A stretch of 64,000 nucleotides of DNA from JABURQ01 sp029243145 (GCA_965660145.1 CBFHYX010000013.1:1-64000), one strand, 5' to 3'; shown: positions 47,201-55,672, counted from the stretch's first letter. A program made the numbers and translations. The notes: generated from the letters alone by a model not told the origin.

Positions 47201-47295
47201 GAAAAAACCTCTGCGTCTTTGAACTCCCTGCAGCCGCCCGGTGATTGTCCCCACCGGTCGGCTGTTTTTATGCGCGTAGAATTGTCGATAAAGTT

Positions 47296-47453
47296 GTAGG
47301 TCAGGCTGTGCCTGACATCAAAAAGGTTGAGGTTCTTTTCCATTACATATCGCAATTGTGAAAACAATTTTCATCAGCTATTCCCATCTCGCTCGATCAC
47401 GGGTGATTAACATAAACGCTATTTGGAAGCTTGTCAGGCACAGCCTGACCTAC
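47296..47453. repeat. Paired 22-bp inverted repeats, each itself a hairpin
   Basis: A 22-base sequence (47296-47317, starting GTAGGTCAGGC) recurs exactly inverted at 47432-47453. Each copy also folds on itself (GTCAGGC-TGT-GCCTGAC). TAGGTCAGGC elements of this kind are dispersed intergenic repeats in related genomes, from general knowledge. The 114 bases between them are AT-rich and non-coding. Confidence 0.75.
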
Positions 47454-47496
47454 CTGAGAAATATCAATTTAATCTTTCGTGCTGAGAGCGGGTTTC

Positions 47497-47520
47497 CATG
47501 CCCTCGCTTGCGTGGGCATG
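47497..47520. repeat. 24-bp near-perfect palindrome
   Basis: CATGCCC, then CGC-TT-GCG in the middle, then GGGCATG: almost every position pairs. It is a GC-richer relative of the CATGCTC...GAGCATG repeats elsewhere in the window. Confidence 0.6.
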
Positions 47521-47553
47521 TGAGTGAAACGTTGGTCAGCACGGCATTGATCG

Positions 47554-47577
47554 AGGAAGTCATGCGGGAGCATGACC
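47554..47577 (-). repeat. Right arm of a 24-bp inverted repeat
   Basis: Reverse complement of 46361-46384 with one mismatch. See the left-arm entry. Confidence 0.7.
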
Positions 47578-47711
47578 GACAAAAATTCATTGCCACTTGT
47601 GGCTGCGCTACTCCGGTTGACGAACAACTGGGGCTACCCAAGACTGTTTTATCCTGTGCGATTCTTCGCGTCTCGGCGGCTTTGCGTCATACTTGTGTTC
47701 GTCTCGGCGAT

Positions 47712-48290
47712 TCACTCTTTCTCTTTCCACAGGCCGCCGTTGCCGCGGACGAGATGTAGATCAAGATCGGACATCATCAGGTCGGTGATATGCCAGCGAT
47801 TGTCTTTGCGTTCGGCAATGTAACTGACTTGGCCGGCGTACATACCGGGAACTTTGAACGAGACGACGCCGGTGGCTTTGTTGCCATCGACCTTGCAGGT
47901 CACTTTGGTGATGCGGTCCTGTTGAATCGCTGAGACGGGTGCGGTCGCGATGCGAAGCGGATAATTTCCGAAACCCCGATTAGTTTCTGCTACCAGTTCG
48001 CTCGGTGGAAATGGATCGTTGGTCAGAAGCTTTAACTGATCGGTTTGTGTGTCAAATTTGTAAGTGAATAAAAGCAGTGTTAACGAATAATCCTCGAATT
48101 GGTCCGGGTCGGGGAGAGAGTTCATCTGAGCAATACGCTCAAGGTCAGCGCGACGCATCGCGGCAGCCGGGGTGATGAGCTTTCGGATCTGTTGCGCAGC
48201 GGGATTCTCTTGTGCCGAGAGAGGAGAGACTTGTATTGAGATGCTGACGAAGAAGAGTGTGAGAATGAGACGAGCGACGGAAGGCTGCAT
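47712..48290 (-). CDS. Secreted hypothetical protein
   Basis: A 192-residue exported protein with a signal peptide (LILTLFFVSISIQVSPLSAQ). The mature part begins with a helical QQIRKLITPAAAMRRADLERIA and continues with strands including FTYKFDTQTDQLKLLTND and VVSFKVPGMYAGQVSYIAERKD, a pattern like NTF2-type or lumazine-like small domains, too weak to assign. The ATG at 48290 has AAAGG upstream and begins the signal peptide; the frame to 48428 overlaps the next gene and is rejected. It starts only 11 bases after the cyclo-ligase stop, so the two are probably one transcript. Confidence 0.7.
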   Translation of the reverse strand: MQPSVARLILTLFFVSISIQVSPLSAQENPAAQQIRKLITPAAAMRRADLERIAQMNSLPDPDQFEDYSLTLLLFTYKFDTQTDQLKLLTNDPFPPSELVAETNRGFGNYPLRIATAPVSAIQQDRITKVTCKVDGNKATGVVSFKVPGMYAGQVSYIAERKDNRWHITDLMMSDLDLHLVRGNGGLWKEKE

Positions 48291-48301
48291 GCGGTGACCT
48301 T

Positions 48302-48892
48302 TCAAGAAGAAGCGGAGCGACGATAAAGATCTGATTCTGTGACGAGAATATTCAGCCGAACATCGTGAGGTTCTGTGGGAACCTCTTCGACAAGTTGAAC
48401 ATCGAATGCTAACCCGATCAAGGTGCATTTTGGGGAGACATCGGCCAGCAACCGGTCGTAATAACCTTTCCCCTGTCCCAATCGTCCCCCCTGACGATCA
48501 AAGGCAATGCCCGGCAAAACAACGACATCCAATTCGGCAGGCGTTCCTTGCCTGTCTCTTATGACTCGCAACTCGTCTGTCGGTTCGGGGATTCCGAATG
48601 CGCCGGGTTGTAAATCGTCCAACGATTCTAATCGAAACAGGCGAAGCTCATCGTTATCACACCAAGGGACAAGCACCGTTTTTTGTGCGCTGAGCAAGTG
48701 GCTGATCAAGGGCACCGTCGAGACTTCAGATCGATATCCGACATAAACCATCACCCGTTGGGCTGACTGCAACTCTGCTAGTGAAATCGTATTGCCGTGG
48801 ATTTTCAGACTGCGCGCTTCTTTGTCGCTCAATGCGACACGGCGTTGCCGTATTTCAGTGCGAAGAAGCTGTTTTTGGGTCTGAAAATTCAT
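48302..48892 (-). CDS. 5-formyltetrahydrofolate cyclo-ligase
   Basis: A 196-residue enzyme that converts 5-formyl-THF to 5,10-methenyl-THF using ATP, salvaging a stored folate. The N-terminal helix KQLLRTEIRQRRVAL, the PGIAFDRQGGRLGQGKGYYDR loop (Gly-rich, ATP and folate site) and the final PHDVRLNILVTE are the family blocks. The ATG at 48892 is preferred; the frame extends to 48955 without family similarity. Divergent from the dehydrogenase gene. Confidence 0.9.
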   Translation of the reverse strand: MNFQTQKQLLRTEIRQRRVALSDKEARSLKIHGNTISLAELQSAQRVMVYVGYRSEVSTVPLISHLLSAQKTVLVPWCDNDELRLFRLESLDDLQPGAFGIPEPTDELRVIRDRQGTPAELDVVVLPGIAFDRQGGRLGQGKGYYDRLLADVSPKCTLIGLAFDVQLVEEVPTEPHDVRLNILVTESDLYRRSASS

Positions 48893-48951
48893 CTGTCCAC
48901 AATGACCGAGAATGTGCGATTTTGGAATGGCCTGACAAAAAACATCATGAA

Positions 48952-49000
48952 ACACGACTGGATATCAAAAACGGTGGGGGGATTCCCGATCCGGTCGTGT
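48952..49000. promoter_or_regulatory. Stem-loop between divergent genes
   Basis: Twelve-base arms (48952-48963 and 48989-49000) pair at 11 positions around a 25-base loop containing GGTGGGGGGATTCCC. It lies between the cyclo-ligase and the dehydrogenase gene. In some bacteria 6S RNA lies beside the cyclo-ligase gene, but this element is too short and simple to call 6S RNA. Confidence 0.4.
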
Positions 49001-49104
49001 GACTTCGCTGTTTCAGTACGATATACTGCTCGACTCGGGTCTTTGTACCCAAGACTCCAATATTCACCACACAATCATCGACTTAATACAGAGAAGGATT
49101 CGCT

Positions 49105-50028
49105 ATGGCAGCTCCTGAGATCAAACCGGGAGAGACGAAAATCGGTTGGATTGGCACCGGCGTGATGGGGCAGAGCATGGTGGGCCATTTGATGGACGCC
49201 GGCTTTGAAGCGACTGTTTATAGTCGAACCAAATCCAAAGCCGAGGGCTTGATCGAGAAGGGGGCCACTTGGGCTGATTCTCCGAAAGCCGTCGCCGAAG
49301 CCTCGGATGTGATTTTCACCATCGTCGGATTTCCCGCCGATGTCCGTGAAGTCATGCTGGGTGAAGAGGGTGCCTTGGCCGGTTGCAAGGCCGGTAATGT
49401 TCTTGTCGATATGACGACCAGCGAACCGTCACTGGCGATTGAAATTTCTGAAGCCGCCAATAAGAAAGGTGTCGCTTCAGTTGATGCACCCGTTTCGGGA
49501 GGCGATGTGGGCGCTAAGAACGGCACATTGTCGATCATGATTGGCGGAGAGAAAGAGATTGTCGACGCGTTGCTGCCTTGTTGGGATGCGATGGGGCAAA
49601 CCATCGTGCATCAAGGAGGCGCGGGAGCCGGTCAGCACACGAAAATGGTCAATCAAACCTTGATCGCGACGAACATGATTGGTGTCTGCGAATCGCTCTT
49701 ATATGCACACAAAGCAGGACTCGATTTGCCGACCGTGATGCAGTCGGTCAGCAGTGGGGCGGCGGGAAGCTGGTCGCTGTCGAATCTGGGGCCGCGTATC
49801 ATGGACAACAACTTCGATCCCGGTTTCTTTGTCGAACACTTCATCAAAGATATGGGAATTGCCCTCTCCGAAGGAAAAAATCTCGGATTGTCATTGCCCG
49901 GCTTGGCGCTTTCCCATCAACTGTATCTCGCCTTGCAAGCTCAAGGACACGGTCGCGATGGCACACACGCGTTGCAACATGTGTTCGCCAATATGTCGGG
50001 AGTCGATTGGGAAAATCGAGATCAGTAG
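49105..50028 (+). CDS. Beta-hydroxyacid dehydrogenase (3-hydroxyisobutyrate type)
   Basis: A 307-residue NAD(P)-dependent oxidoreductase. The Rossmann loop is GWIGTGVMGQSMVGHL at about 15-30, the substrate signature DAPVSGGDVGAKNGTL at about 130-145, and the catalytic lysine is in GQHTKMVNQ at about 176-184. Members act on 3-hydroxyisobutyrate, tartronate semialdehyde or gamma-hydroxybutyrate; the substrate cannot be told. It precedes dapA by 70 bases on the same strand, which may mean co-transcription but does not fix the pathway. Confidence 0.9.
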   Translation: MAAPEIKPGETKIGWIGTGVMGQSMVGHLMDAGFEATVYSRTKSKAEGLIEKGATWADSPKAVAEASDVIFTIVGFPADVREVMLGEEGALAGCKAGNVLVDMTTSEPSLAIEISEAANKKGVASVDAPVSGGDVGAKNGTLSIMIGGEKEIVDALLPCWDAMGQTIVHQGGAGAGQHTKMVNQTLIATNMIGVCESLLYAHKAGLDLPTVMQSVSSGAAGSWSLSNLGPRIMDNNFDPGFFVEHFIKDMGIALSEGKNLGLSLPGLALSHQLYLALQAQGHGRDGTHALQHVFANMSGVDWENRDQ

Positions 50029-50098
50029 TAGTTGCGAGCTGACGAGTCCATTGAATCACTATTAATCAGCCCTTTGTGGGCATAGAGGAATTAAGAGA

Positions 50099-50989
50099 AT
50101 GTCTGAGACCAAAGGTGAAATGTTTGCCGGTCTGACCGTGGCGATTATCACACCCTTCAAAGATGGTGAAGTCGACGAGACGGCCCTCCGCAATCTGGTT
50201 GACTGGCACGCGGAACAGGGAACGCATTGTTTGGCACCGGTTGGAACCACGGGTGAAAGCCCGACTCTATCGCACGCGGAACACGAACGCGTGGTCGAAA
50301 TCGTGTGCGAACAAGCCGCCGGAAAAATCAAAGTGATGGCCGGTGCAGGGAGTAATAGCACGAAGGAAGCCGTGCGTCTGTCGAAACATGCGAAAGCTGC
50401 TGGCGCGGATGGAGTGTTGATTGTTGCCCCTTATTACAACAAGCCGACACAAGAAGGCTTCTACCAGCATTACATCTCCATCGCCGATGCGGCCGACCTT
50501 CCGGTGGTCGTCTATAACATTCCCGGACGTTCCGCGAAAAATATTGAACCGGAAACGATCGTTCGCATGGCCGAACATCCACAAATTGTGGCCGTGAAAG
50601 AGGCGACCGGATCCATGGATCAGGCATCGTCCATCATCGCCGATTGCAATTTGACGGTTCTTTCCGGTGACGATTCACTCACATTGCCGTTGATGGCGCT
50701 GGGTGGTAAAGGATCGGTCTCGGTCGTCGGAAATATCGTTCCCAAAGATGTGATTGCGATGATCGATGCGTTCAACGCGGGCAACCTGGCCGAAGCGCAA
50801 GAGCGACATTATCGACTGTTCCGTATGTGTCGAAGTTTGCTTGGCTTGTCGACCAATCCGATTCCGATCAAAGCGGCCATGAAGTTGCTCGGTCGGGACA
50901 CGGGAGATTTACGTCTGCCGATGACACCCCTTTCGAGTGAGCAAGAAAGTCAGTTGAAGCAGACGCTGACCGATTACGGGTTGTTGTAA
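50099..50989 (+). CDS. dapA: 4-hydroxy-tetrahydrodipicolinate synthase
   Basis: A 296-residue class I aldolase-type enzyme joining pyruvate and aspartate semialdehyde in lysine and meso-diaminopimelate synthesis. PVGTTGESPTLSHAEH (about 42-57), the tyrosine in VVVYNIPGRS and the Schiff-base lysine in VAVKEATGS (about 164-172) are all present. Length is standard. Related N-acetylneuraminate lyases share the fold, so a lyase paralogue cannot be fully excluded, but GTTGE and NIPGR favour DapA. Confidence 0.88.
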   Translation: MSETKGEMFAGLTVAIITPFKDGEVDETALRNLVDWHAEQGTHCLAPVGTTGESPTLSHAEHERVVEIVCEQAAGKIKVMAGAGSNSTKEAVRLSKHAKAAGADGVLIVAPYYNKPTQEGFYQHYISIADAADLPVVVYNIPGRSAKNIEPETIVRMAEHPQIVAVKEATGSMDQASSIIADCNLTVLSGDDSLTLPLMALGGKGSVSVVGNIVPKDVIAMIDAFNAGNLAEAQERHYRLFRMCRSLLGLSTNPIPIKAAMKLLGRDTGDLRLPMTPLSSEQESQLKQTLTDYGLL

Positions 50990-51121
50990 TTTTTGGCTTT
51001 ATATTTTTGGACAGTATGAGTAGTTAACAAACATCGCGTCGGGTGACGGCAAGGATGACGGCCCCGATCTGAAACATTCAGACGACCTTGGTCTTATTGA
51101 CCGCTGGTGTGGAGCCGACAC

Positions 51122-52429
51122 GTGATATTCGGGTTTGGAAAAAAGAAGCAGCAAGACGACGATGATCACGATGAAGATCTCGAGTTGATCAGCTTTCAAG
51201 GGCCCGTCAGTGGGCCACCTCCGAATCTCAACGAGAACCCGGGACTGGTCCGCGCAGGGTTGATCCCCGCCAAAGAGATTGTTTCAGACGCAGTCTCGCG
51301 CGATGCCTCGATGTTGCGACTCGACCCGAAAGGGGCCGGCTACATAGGGATGCTGATGGTTGACGGCATGAAGTATCCCGGTCCGCGTTTGCAAAAACAG
51401 CAGGGAACTGCGATCACGCAGATTCTGAAAATGATGGCCGGGCTCAGTATTCAAGAGCGGAAGAAACCTCAACGAGGTTCCATCAAGGCTGATTATGAAG
51501 GTCAGCCCTACGAAATCACCATCGACATCACTCCGACTCCCGAAGGCGAACGTCTTAATATCTATCTCGCCAATCTGAAAACTCGTCCCAATCAGCCGGA
51601 TGAAATCGGAATCTCTGAAACTCTGAAAGAGAAAATTCGCGAGATAGCCGCGACGAGGGAAGGTTTCATCGGAGTTTGCGGCGGTCCTCGAAACGGACTG
51701 ACGACCTCTACGGTTGGTGTGGTCCGATCGGTGGATGCCTATGTTTATGGCGTCTATAAGGTTTTCGACACGGGGACTTGGGATATCCCCTATGTGACCG
51801 ACTTTGAACGTGAAGAAGGACACGACCTCGAAACCACCATCACTCGCGCCCAGCGGTCTGAAGCGGAGGTGATTTATGTTCCTCCTATTACCTCAGATGA
51901 AGAAGCCAAGGTGCTCATCAAGGCGGCCGCCAAGTCGGGGATCATCGCCGAGTATCCTGCGAAAGATGCCGTCAGCGGTTTATTACAACTTATCAAGTGG
52001 ATTGGTGATGAGGAACTTGTGGCCTCCAACGTCAAAGCAATTATTACTTCAAAACTGATTCGCAAGCTTTGTCCGAGTTGTAAGCAGGCTTATGCTCCGA
52101 ACCCAAAACTTCTGGCCAAAATTGGTTTATCGAAAGAAACCAAGGCGCTCTATCGTCATCGCGTGCAACCTCAAGAGTTGCAGAAAGGCGAGACTTGGGA
52201 TTCGTGCCCCAAATGTCACGACATTGGTTATCAGGGGCAAATTGCGATGTTTGAACTTCTGGAAATGACCGAGGGGATGCAAGAGGTGGTGCGTGCCAAA
52301 CCAAGTCCGGATGCGATTCGTGCACAGGTGAAAAAAGATGGCGGACTAACATTGCAGAAAGATGGTTTGCATCTGGTCTCGAACGGCACCACATCGCTCG
52401 AAGAGTTACAAAGAACCTTCAAATCCTGA
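51122..52429 (+). CDS. GspE/PilB-like protein with a degenerate ATPase core
   Basis: A 435-residue protein with the type II secretion/type IV pilus ATPase layout. An acidic N-terminus (QDDDDHDEDLELI) is followed by an N2-type domain (about 50-155) and the C-terminal core with the zinc-binding tetracysteine (Cys317, Cys320, Cys362, Cys365, in LCPSCKQAY and SCPKCHDIGYQG). The P-loop reads GGPRNGLTTST (187-197) where active members have GPTGSGKTTT, so the lysine is missing, and the Walker B acidic pair is replaced by AEVIYVPP. It is probably a non-hydrolysing partner or regulator of a real PilB/GspE. The GTG at 51122 follows GGAG at good distance; a GTG at 51107 is possible. Confidence 0.82.
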   Translation: MIFGFGKKKQQDDDDHDEDLELISFQGPVSGPPPNLNENPGLVRAGLIPAKEIVSDAVSRDASMLRLDPKGAGYIGMLMVDGMKYPGPRLQKQQGTAITQILKMMAGLSIQERKKPQRGSIKADYEGQPYEITIDITPTPEGERLNIYLANLKTRPNQPDEIGISETLKEKIREIAATREGFIGVCGGPRNGLTTSTVGVVRSVDAYVYGVYKVFDTGTWDIPYVTDFEREEGHDLETTITRAQRSEAEVIYVPPITSDEEAKVLIKAAAKSGIIAEYPAKDAVSGLLQLIKWIGDEELVASNVKAIITSKLIRKLCPSCKQAYAPNPKLLAKIGLSKETKALYRHRVQPQELQKGETWDSCPKCHDIGYQGQIAMFELLEMTEGMQEVVRAKPSPDAIRAQVKKDGGLTLQKDGLHLVSNGTTSLEELQRTFKS

Positions 52430-52457
52430 GACTGTTTTTGATTTTCGCAGGACTCCC

Positions 52458-52835
52458 ATGCCCATCGTTCCTTCTGAATTGATTGAAGTGAGGCGTATTT
52501 CTGGTAAGGGCCGGGGTGTCTTTGCGAGGCAACTGATTCCCGCAGGGACGGTGATCGAAATCGCTCCGGTGCTGGTGATTTCCGAAGACGATATGGAGTC
52601 CACCGAACTTGCCGGCCATTGCTTCTTATGGTCAAAAGGGAAAGTCGGCCTGCCACTCGGTTACGGCGCACTCTATAATCATTCTTACGAACCGAACGCC
52701 GAGTATCTCGACCGAGCACCACAGACAAAGGTTTATCGCGCCATTCGCAATATTGTGGCCGGCGAAGAGATTACCATCAATTACAACGGCACACCCAATG
52801 ATCGCTCACCCGTCGGCTTTGACGTACGGGAATAA
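52458..52835 (+). CDS. SET-domain protein methyltransferase
   Basis: A 125-residue, single-domain SET protein. ISGKGRGVFARQLIPAGTVIEIAPVLVI at the N-terminus is the SET-N region and binds S-adenosylmethionine. GYGALYNHSYEPNAEY (about 73-88) is the pseudoknot NHS motif, and GEEITINYNG (about 105-114) the closing motif with the catalytic tyrosine. Bacterial SET proteins methylate lysines; the target here is unknown. The ATG at 52458 has AGGA seven bases upstream. It starts 28 bases after the GspE-like gene. Confidence 0.87.
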   Translation: MPIVPSELIEVRRISGKGRGVFARQLIPAGTVIEIAPVLVISEDDMESTELAGHCFLWSKGKVGLPLGYGALYNHSYEPNAEYLDRAPQTKVYRAIRNIVAGEEITINYNGTPNDRSPVGFDVRE

Positions 52836-53093
52836 CGATTCTTGGAGTTGGCGATTGATCGCATGAAATGCCGTAGGGCAGAATCCCGCCGCCTGCCTTC
52901 CTAATGAGATCTCTGTCACAAAAAAGAGAACCGCGGATCACGCCGATTTCACGGATGAAACTCACATGCTCACGCGAGCGAGAGTATGGCACCCGTCAAC
53001 ACGAGATCTGGTAGCGTGCGTTGTGCGTACGGACCGGGAGGGCGAGGCTCCCGCGGAGCCTTTTTCTTAAACCGCAGAGTTCGCTGAGAATTG

Positions 53094-53237
53094 ACACTGT
53101 TGTGTGGCTGGGGCTCTTCAAAGTTTGCAAAGAAGACTGAACTCTGAATCCCCAGACAGCTTTCGCATTTCGAAACACACGCATAGCCCCAGGTGAAAGA
53201 AGTGAACTCACGCAGAGGCGCTGAGACGCAGAGGAAA
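53094..53237. repeat. Repeat module copy A, conserved block
   Basis: Starts ACACTGTTGTGTGGCTGG and ends after the CGCAGAGGCGCTGAGACGCA element. The first 50 or so bases match 53536 onward with very few differences, and later parts diverge but keep the TGGGGCT and CATAGCCCCAG anchors. Confidence 0.75.
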
Positions 53238-53535
53238 AACAAATTGGGTAGAACCGATCGCTTGACTATCGGTGTGCCGTTGGCATCGAAAGTTGAATCG
53301 TTGTAATTCTGCCCGGTTTGCTCGCGCAAGCGTCTCGTTTGCTCATCAATTCGGGTGGCGGGGGCGCTCCGTGAAACGGAAGCCCCCGGTGATTGTCCGT
53401 AAAACATTGAACCGCAGATCACTCGGATGATACTCACATGCTCACACCAGCGAGAGCATGGCACACGGCTTAAACCGGTAGAGTTCGCTGAGGACGCCGA
53501 GAAAAATGAGCTAATGAATGTGTTGTCGTAGGGCA

Positions 53536-53676
53536 ACACTGTTGTGTGGCTGGGGCTCTTCAAAGTTTGCAAAGAAAACTGAACTCTGAATTTCCATCCA
53601 GTTTTCGTATTTCTAAACGCAAACATAGCCCCAGATGAAAGAAGTTGACTCACGCAGTGGCGCGGCGGCGCAGAGA
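53536..53676. repeat. Repeat module copy B, conserved block
   Basis: Second copy of the same block, in the same orientation 442 bases downstream of copy A. TGTTGTGTGGCTGGGGCTCTT is exact between copies. It ends GCAGTGGCGCGGCGGCGCAGAG. Confidence 0.75.
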
Positions 53677-53777
53677 TAAACAATAAGCGGCTTGGTCTGG
53701 TAGCACCGGTCCAGCGCATGATAAAACGCCCCGTCGAAATGATGAGGCGTGTGGAGATTCAAACGAACGTGTTGCCG

Positions 53778-53984
53778 TTAGTTGGTCTGAGATTGTGCAT
53801 CGACCTGTAAATCGGATCGAGGAACTTCCCAGGTCTTGGGTCTCATGCCGGCACGTTTTTCAAACTCGCGTTCGTCCCATTGTTCCTGCATCTTTTCACA
53901 TGCAGCACGAATTTCTTCGCGGGTGGGATTCGGTTTGCGATTGTGGGGCAAATTGTTTTGTGGGGTTTTATTAGATGCGACCAT
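53778..53984 (-). CDS. Small hydrophilic hypothetical protein
   Basis: A 68-residue soluble protein rich in Arg, Glu, Asn and Pro. The middle forms a charged helix (TREEIRAACEKMQEQWDERE) and the C-terminus contains KTWEVPRSDLQV. No known domain. AAGGAG eight bases before the ATG at 53984 is a strong ribosome-binding site and supports it as real. It converges with the repeat region and has no operon partner. Confidence 0.65.
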   Translation of the reverse strand: MVASNKTPQNNLPHNRKPNPTREEIRAACEKMQEQWDEREFEKRAGMRPKTWEVPRSDLQVDAQSQTN

Positions 53985-54316
53985 CTGGTGAACTCCTTCC
54001 GGCTCAAGGTGTGTCAATTTACGGCGGCCCGCTGTCAAAATTGTAGCGATGATTGGGAAATCGTCGAATTTCGGTGCTTCGAGCCCCAACCATGTCTCGC
54101 AGTATGAGATGCCGCCTGGTTTCTCTAAGTTTCTCCAAAATCAGTAGATAAGTCGTTTTTTCTCCGATTTCAAATCTCAATCTGAATTTTGCATCCACTA
54201 AGTGTCCAACTGACAGGCCACAATTTGCATCCCGCTTCACGAACCCCTCTAATGCGGGGCAGGCTTTTATCGGCCTTCAAAAATACGATTTCCCATTGCT
54301 GCACGAGGCCACACTT
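53985..54316. other. Divergent intergenic region
   Basis: About 330 bases between the small protein and the sulfatase gene. It should hold both promoters. An AT-rich stretch at about 54120-54200 is the best candidate for the sulfatase promoter, but no clear -35/-10 pair is visible. No repeat of the preceding modules extends into it. Confidence 0.4.
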
Positions 54317-55672
54317 ATGACACGCTGCCTGATGTTTCTACTGACCTGCGGATTATTCCTCTGCTGCTCATTCGCGACGACTTCCGCCGAGGATGCTCCC
54401 AACGTCATTGTGATTCTTGCGGACGACTTGGGGTATGGCGATCTGTCTTCATACGGTGCGACCGATTTGAAGTCGCCGCATGTCGACAAGCTGGTCGAAC
54501 GAGGGATGAAGTTTACCAATTTTTATGCCAACTGCCCGGTCTGTTCTCCGACACGAGCCGCGTTGCTCTCGGGACGGTATCAGGACATGGTGGGAGTGCA
54601 GGGTGTGATTCGCACACACGCCGAAAACAATTGGGGATACCTGGCTGAAGATGCGGTGTTGATGCCAGAACTGCTGAAGCATGCCGGCTATCACTCGGCG
54701 ATCATTGGTAAGTGGCATCTGGGTTTGGAGAGTCCTAATACGCCCATCGAACGGGGCTTCGATCATTTCCACGGTTTTTTGGGTGACATGATGGACGACT
54801 ATTACAATCATCGTCGTCACGGCATCAATTACATGTATCACGATCTGAAAGAGATCGATCCCCCCGGACACGCGACCGATCTCTTCACAGACTGGTCGAT
54901 TGATTACATCAAGTCGCGACAGGACAAAAAGCAGCCGTTCTTTTTGTATCTCGCGTACAACGCACCTCACACGCCGATTCAACCGCCGGAAGAATGGTTC
55001 CAGAAAGTCAAAGCGCGCGAACCGGGTATCACCGATCAACGGGCCAAACTGGTCGCACTCATTGAACACATGGATGATGGCATCGGCAAAGTGATGGCGG
55101 CTTTGAAAGAGACCGGTATGGACGAGAATACGCTCGTCATCTTCACGTCAGATAATGGTGGTCAATTAAGTGCCGGTGCGAATAACGGTCCTCTCCGTGA
55201 TGGCAAGCAGTCCGTCTATGAAGGGGGACTGAGAGTTCCAGGAGCGGCGGTCTGGCCGGGTAAAATTAAAGCGGGTAGCGAAACTGATCTGCGTGTGCTC
55301 TCGATGGACATTTACGCCACCATTGCCGATATCGCCGAATTGCCTCAACCAGAAGAAAATGAAGCCGTCAGCTTCCTACCGACGTTAATGGGGAAGACGC
55401 AAACGCCTCTGCGCAAGTTGTGGTTTTTCCGTCGTCGTGAAGGAGGAACCAAGTACGGCGGTAAAACCATCGAAGCGGTCATCTCGGGTGACTGGAAGTT
55501 ATTGCAGAACACTCCGTTCGAGCCACAGGAACTCTACAATCTCAAAGCCGATCCACAGGAACAGAACAACCTGGCACAGAAGAATCGCAAGATGTTCAAC
55601 GAGCTAACCGCTGCACAACGCCGGCAACTCCAGAAGTACGGCACCGTCCCCTGGCAAAAACCGGCAGAATAA
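54317..55672 (+). CDS. Secreted sulfatase (arylsulfatase type)
   Basis: A 451-residue exported enzyme that removes sulfate esters, probably from algal or other polysaccharides. The signal peptide is LMFLLTCGLFLCCSFATTSA. The metal site begins VILADDLGYGDLSSYG. The formylglycine signature CSPTRAALLSGRY (about 77-89) has the cysteine that a sulfatase-modifying enzyme must convert to formylglycine. GKWHLG and TSDNGG complete the active site. The maturation enzyme is not in the window. The ATG at 54317 has GAGG upstream. It is followed by a DUF1501 gene 99 bases on. Confidence 0.93.
   Translation: MTRCLMFLLTCGLFLCCSFATTSAEDAPNVIVILADDLGYGDLSSYGATDLKSPHVDKLVERGMKFTNFYANCPVCSPTRAALLSGRYQDMVGVQGVIRTHAENNWGYLAEDAVLMPELLKHAGYHSAIIGKWHLGLESPNTPIERGFDHFHGFLGDMMDDYYNHRRHGINYMYHDLKEIDPPGHATDLFTDWSIDYIKSRQDKKQPFFLYLAYNAPHTPIQPPEEWFQKVKAREPGITDQRAKLVALIEHMDDGIGKVMAALKETGMDENTLVIFTSDNGGQLSAGANNGPLRDGKQSVYEGGLRVPGAAVWPGKIKAGSETDLRVLSMDIYATIADIAELPQPEENEAVSFLPTLMGKTQTPLRKLWFFRRREGGTKYGGKTIEAVISGDWKLLQNTPFEPQELYNLKADPQEQNNLAQKNRKMFNELTAAQRRQLQKYGTVPWQKPAE

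Larger units (their letters stand above)
47201..47711. other. Repeat-rich intergenic region
   Basis: About 510 bases without a supported gene. It holds the pair of TAGGTCAGGC palindromes (47296 and 47432), the CATGCCC...GGGCATG palindrome at 47497-47520, the right arm of the 24-bp inverted repeat (47554-47577) and a stretch near 47661-47684 related to the CGCAGAGGCGCTGAGACGCAGAG repeats at 53 kb in opposite orientation. Confidence 0.6.
52836..53777. repeat. Two tandem copies of a non-coding repeat module
   Basis: About 940 bases without a supported gene. Module A (about 52920-53240) and module B (about 53400-53680) share, in order, an AACCGCGGATCACxC-type element, ACTCACATGCTC...GAGCATGGCAC, a CGCAGAGTTCGCTGAG element, a TGTTGTGTGGCTGGGGCTCTT block with about 30 near-identical following bases, CATAGCCCCAG with GAAAGAAG, and a CGCAGAGGCGCTGAGACGCAG-type element. 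Each TGGGGCT...AGCCCCA pair is an inverted repeat about 75 bases apart. A related copy lies at 46.5 kb. A phage or transposase gene is absent. Confidence 0.7.

Noticed and set aside
48893..49104. 6S RNA next to the cyclo-ligase gene
   Set aside because: The stem-loop is about 50 bases with no long bulged duplex as in 6S RNA.
52836..53777. CRISPR array
   Set aside because: Repeats are long, imperfect and few, spacers are not of uniform length, and no cas gene is present.
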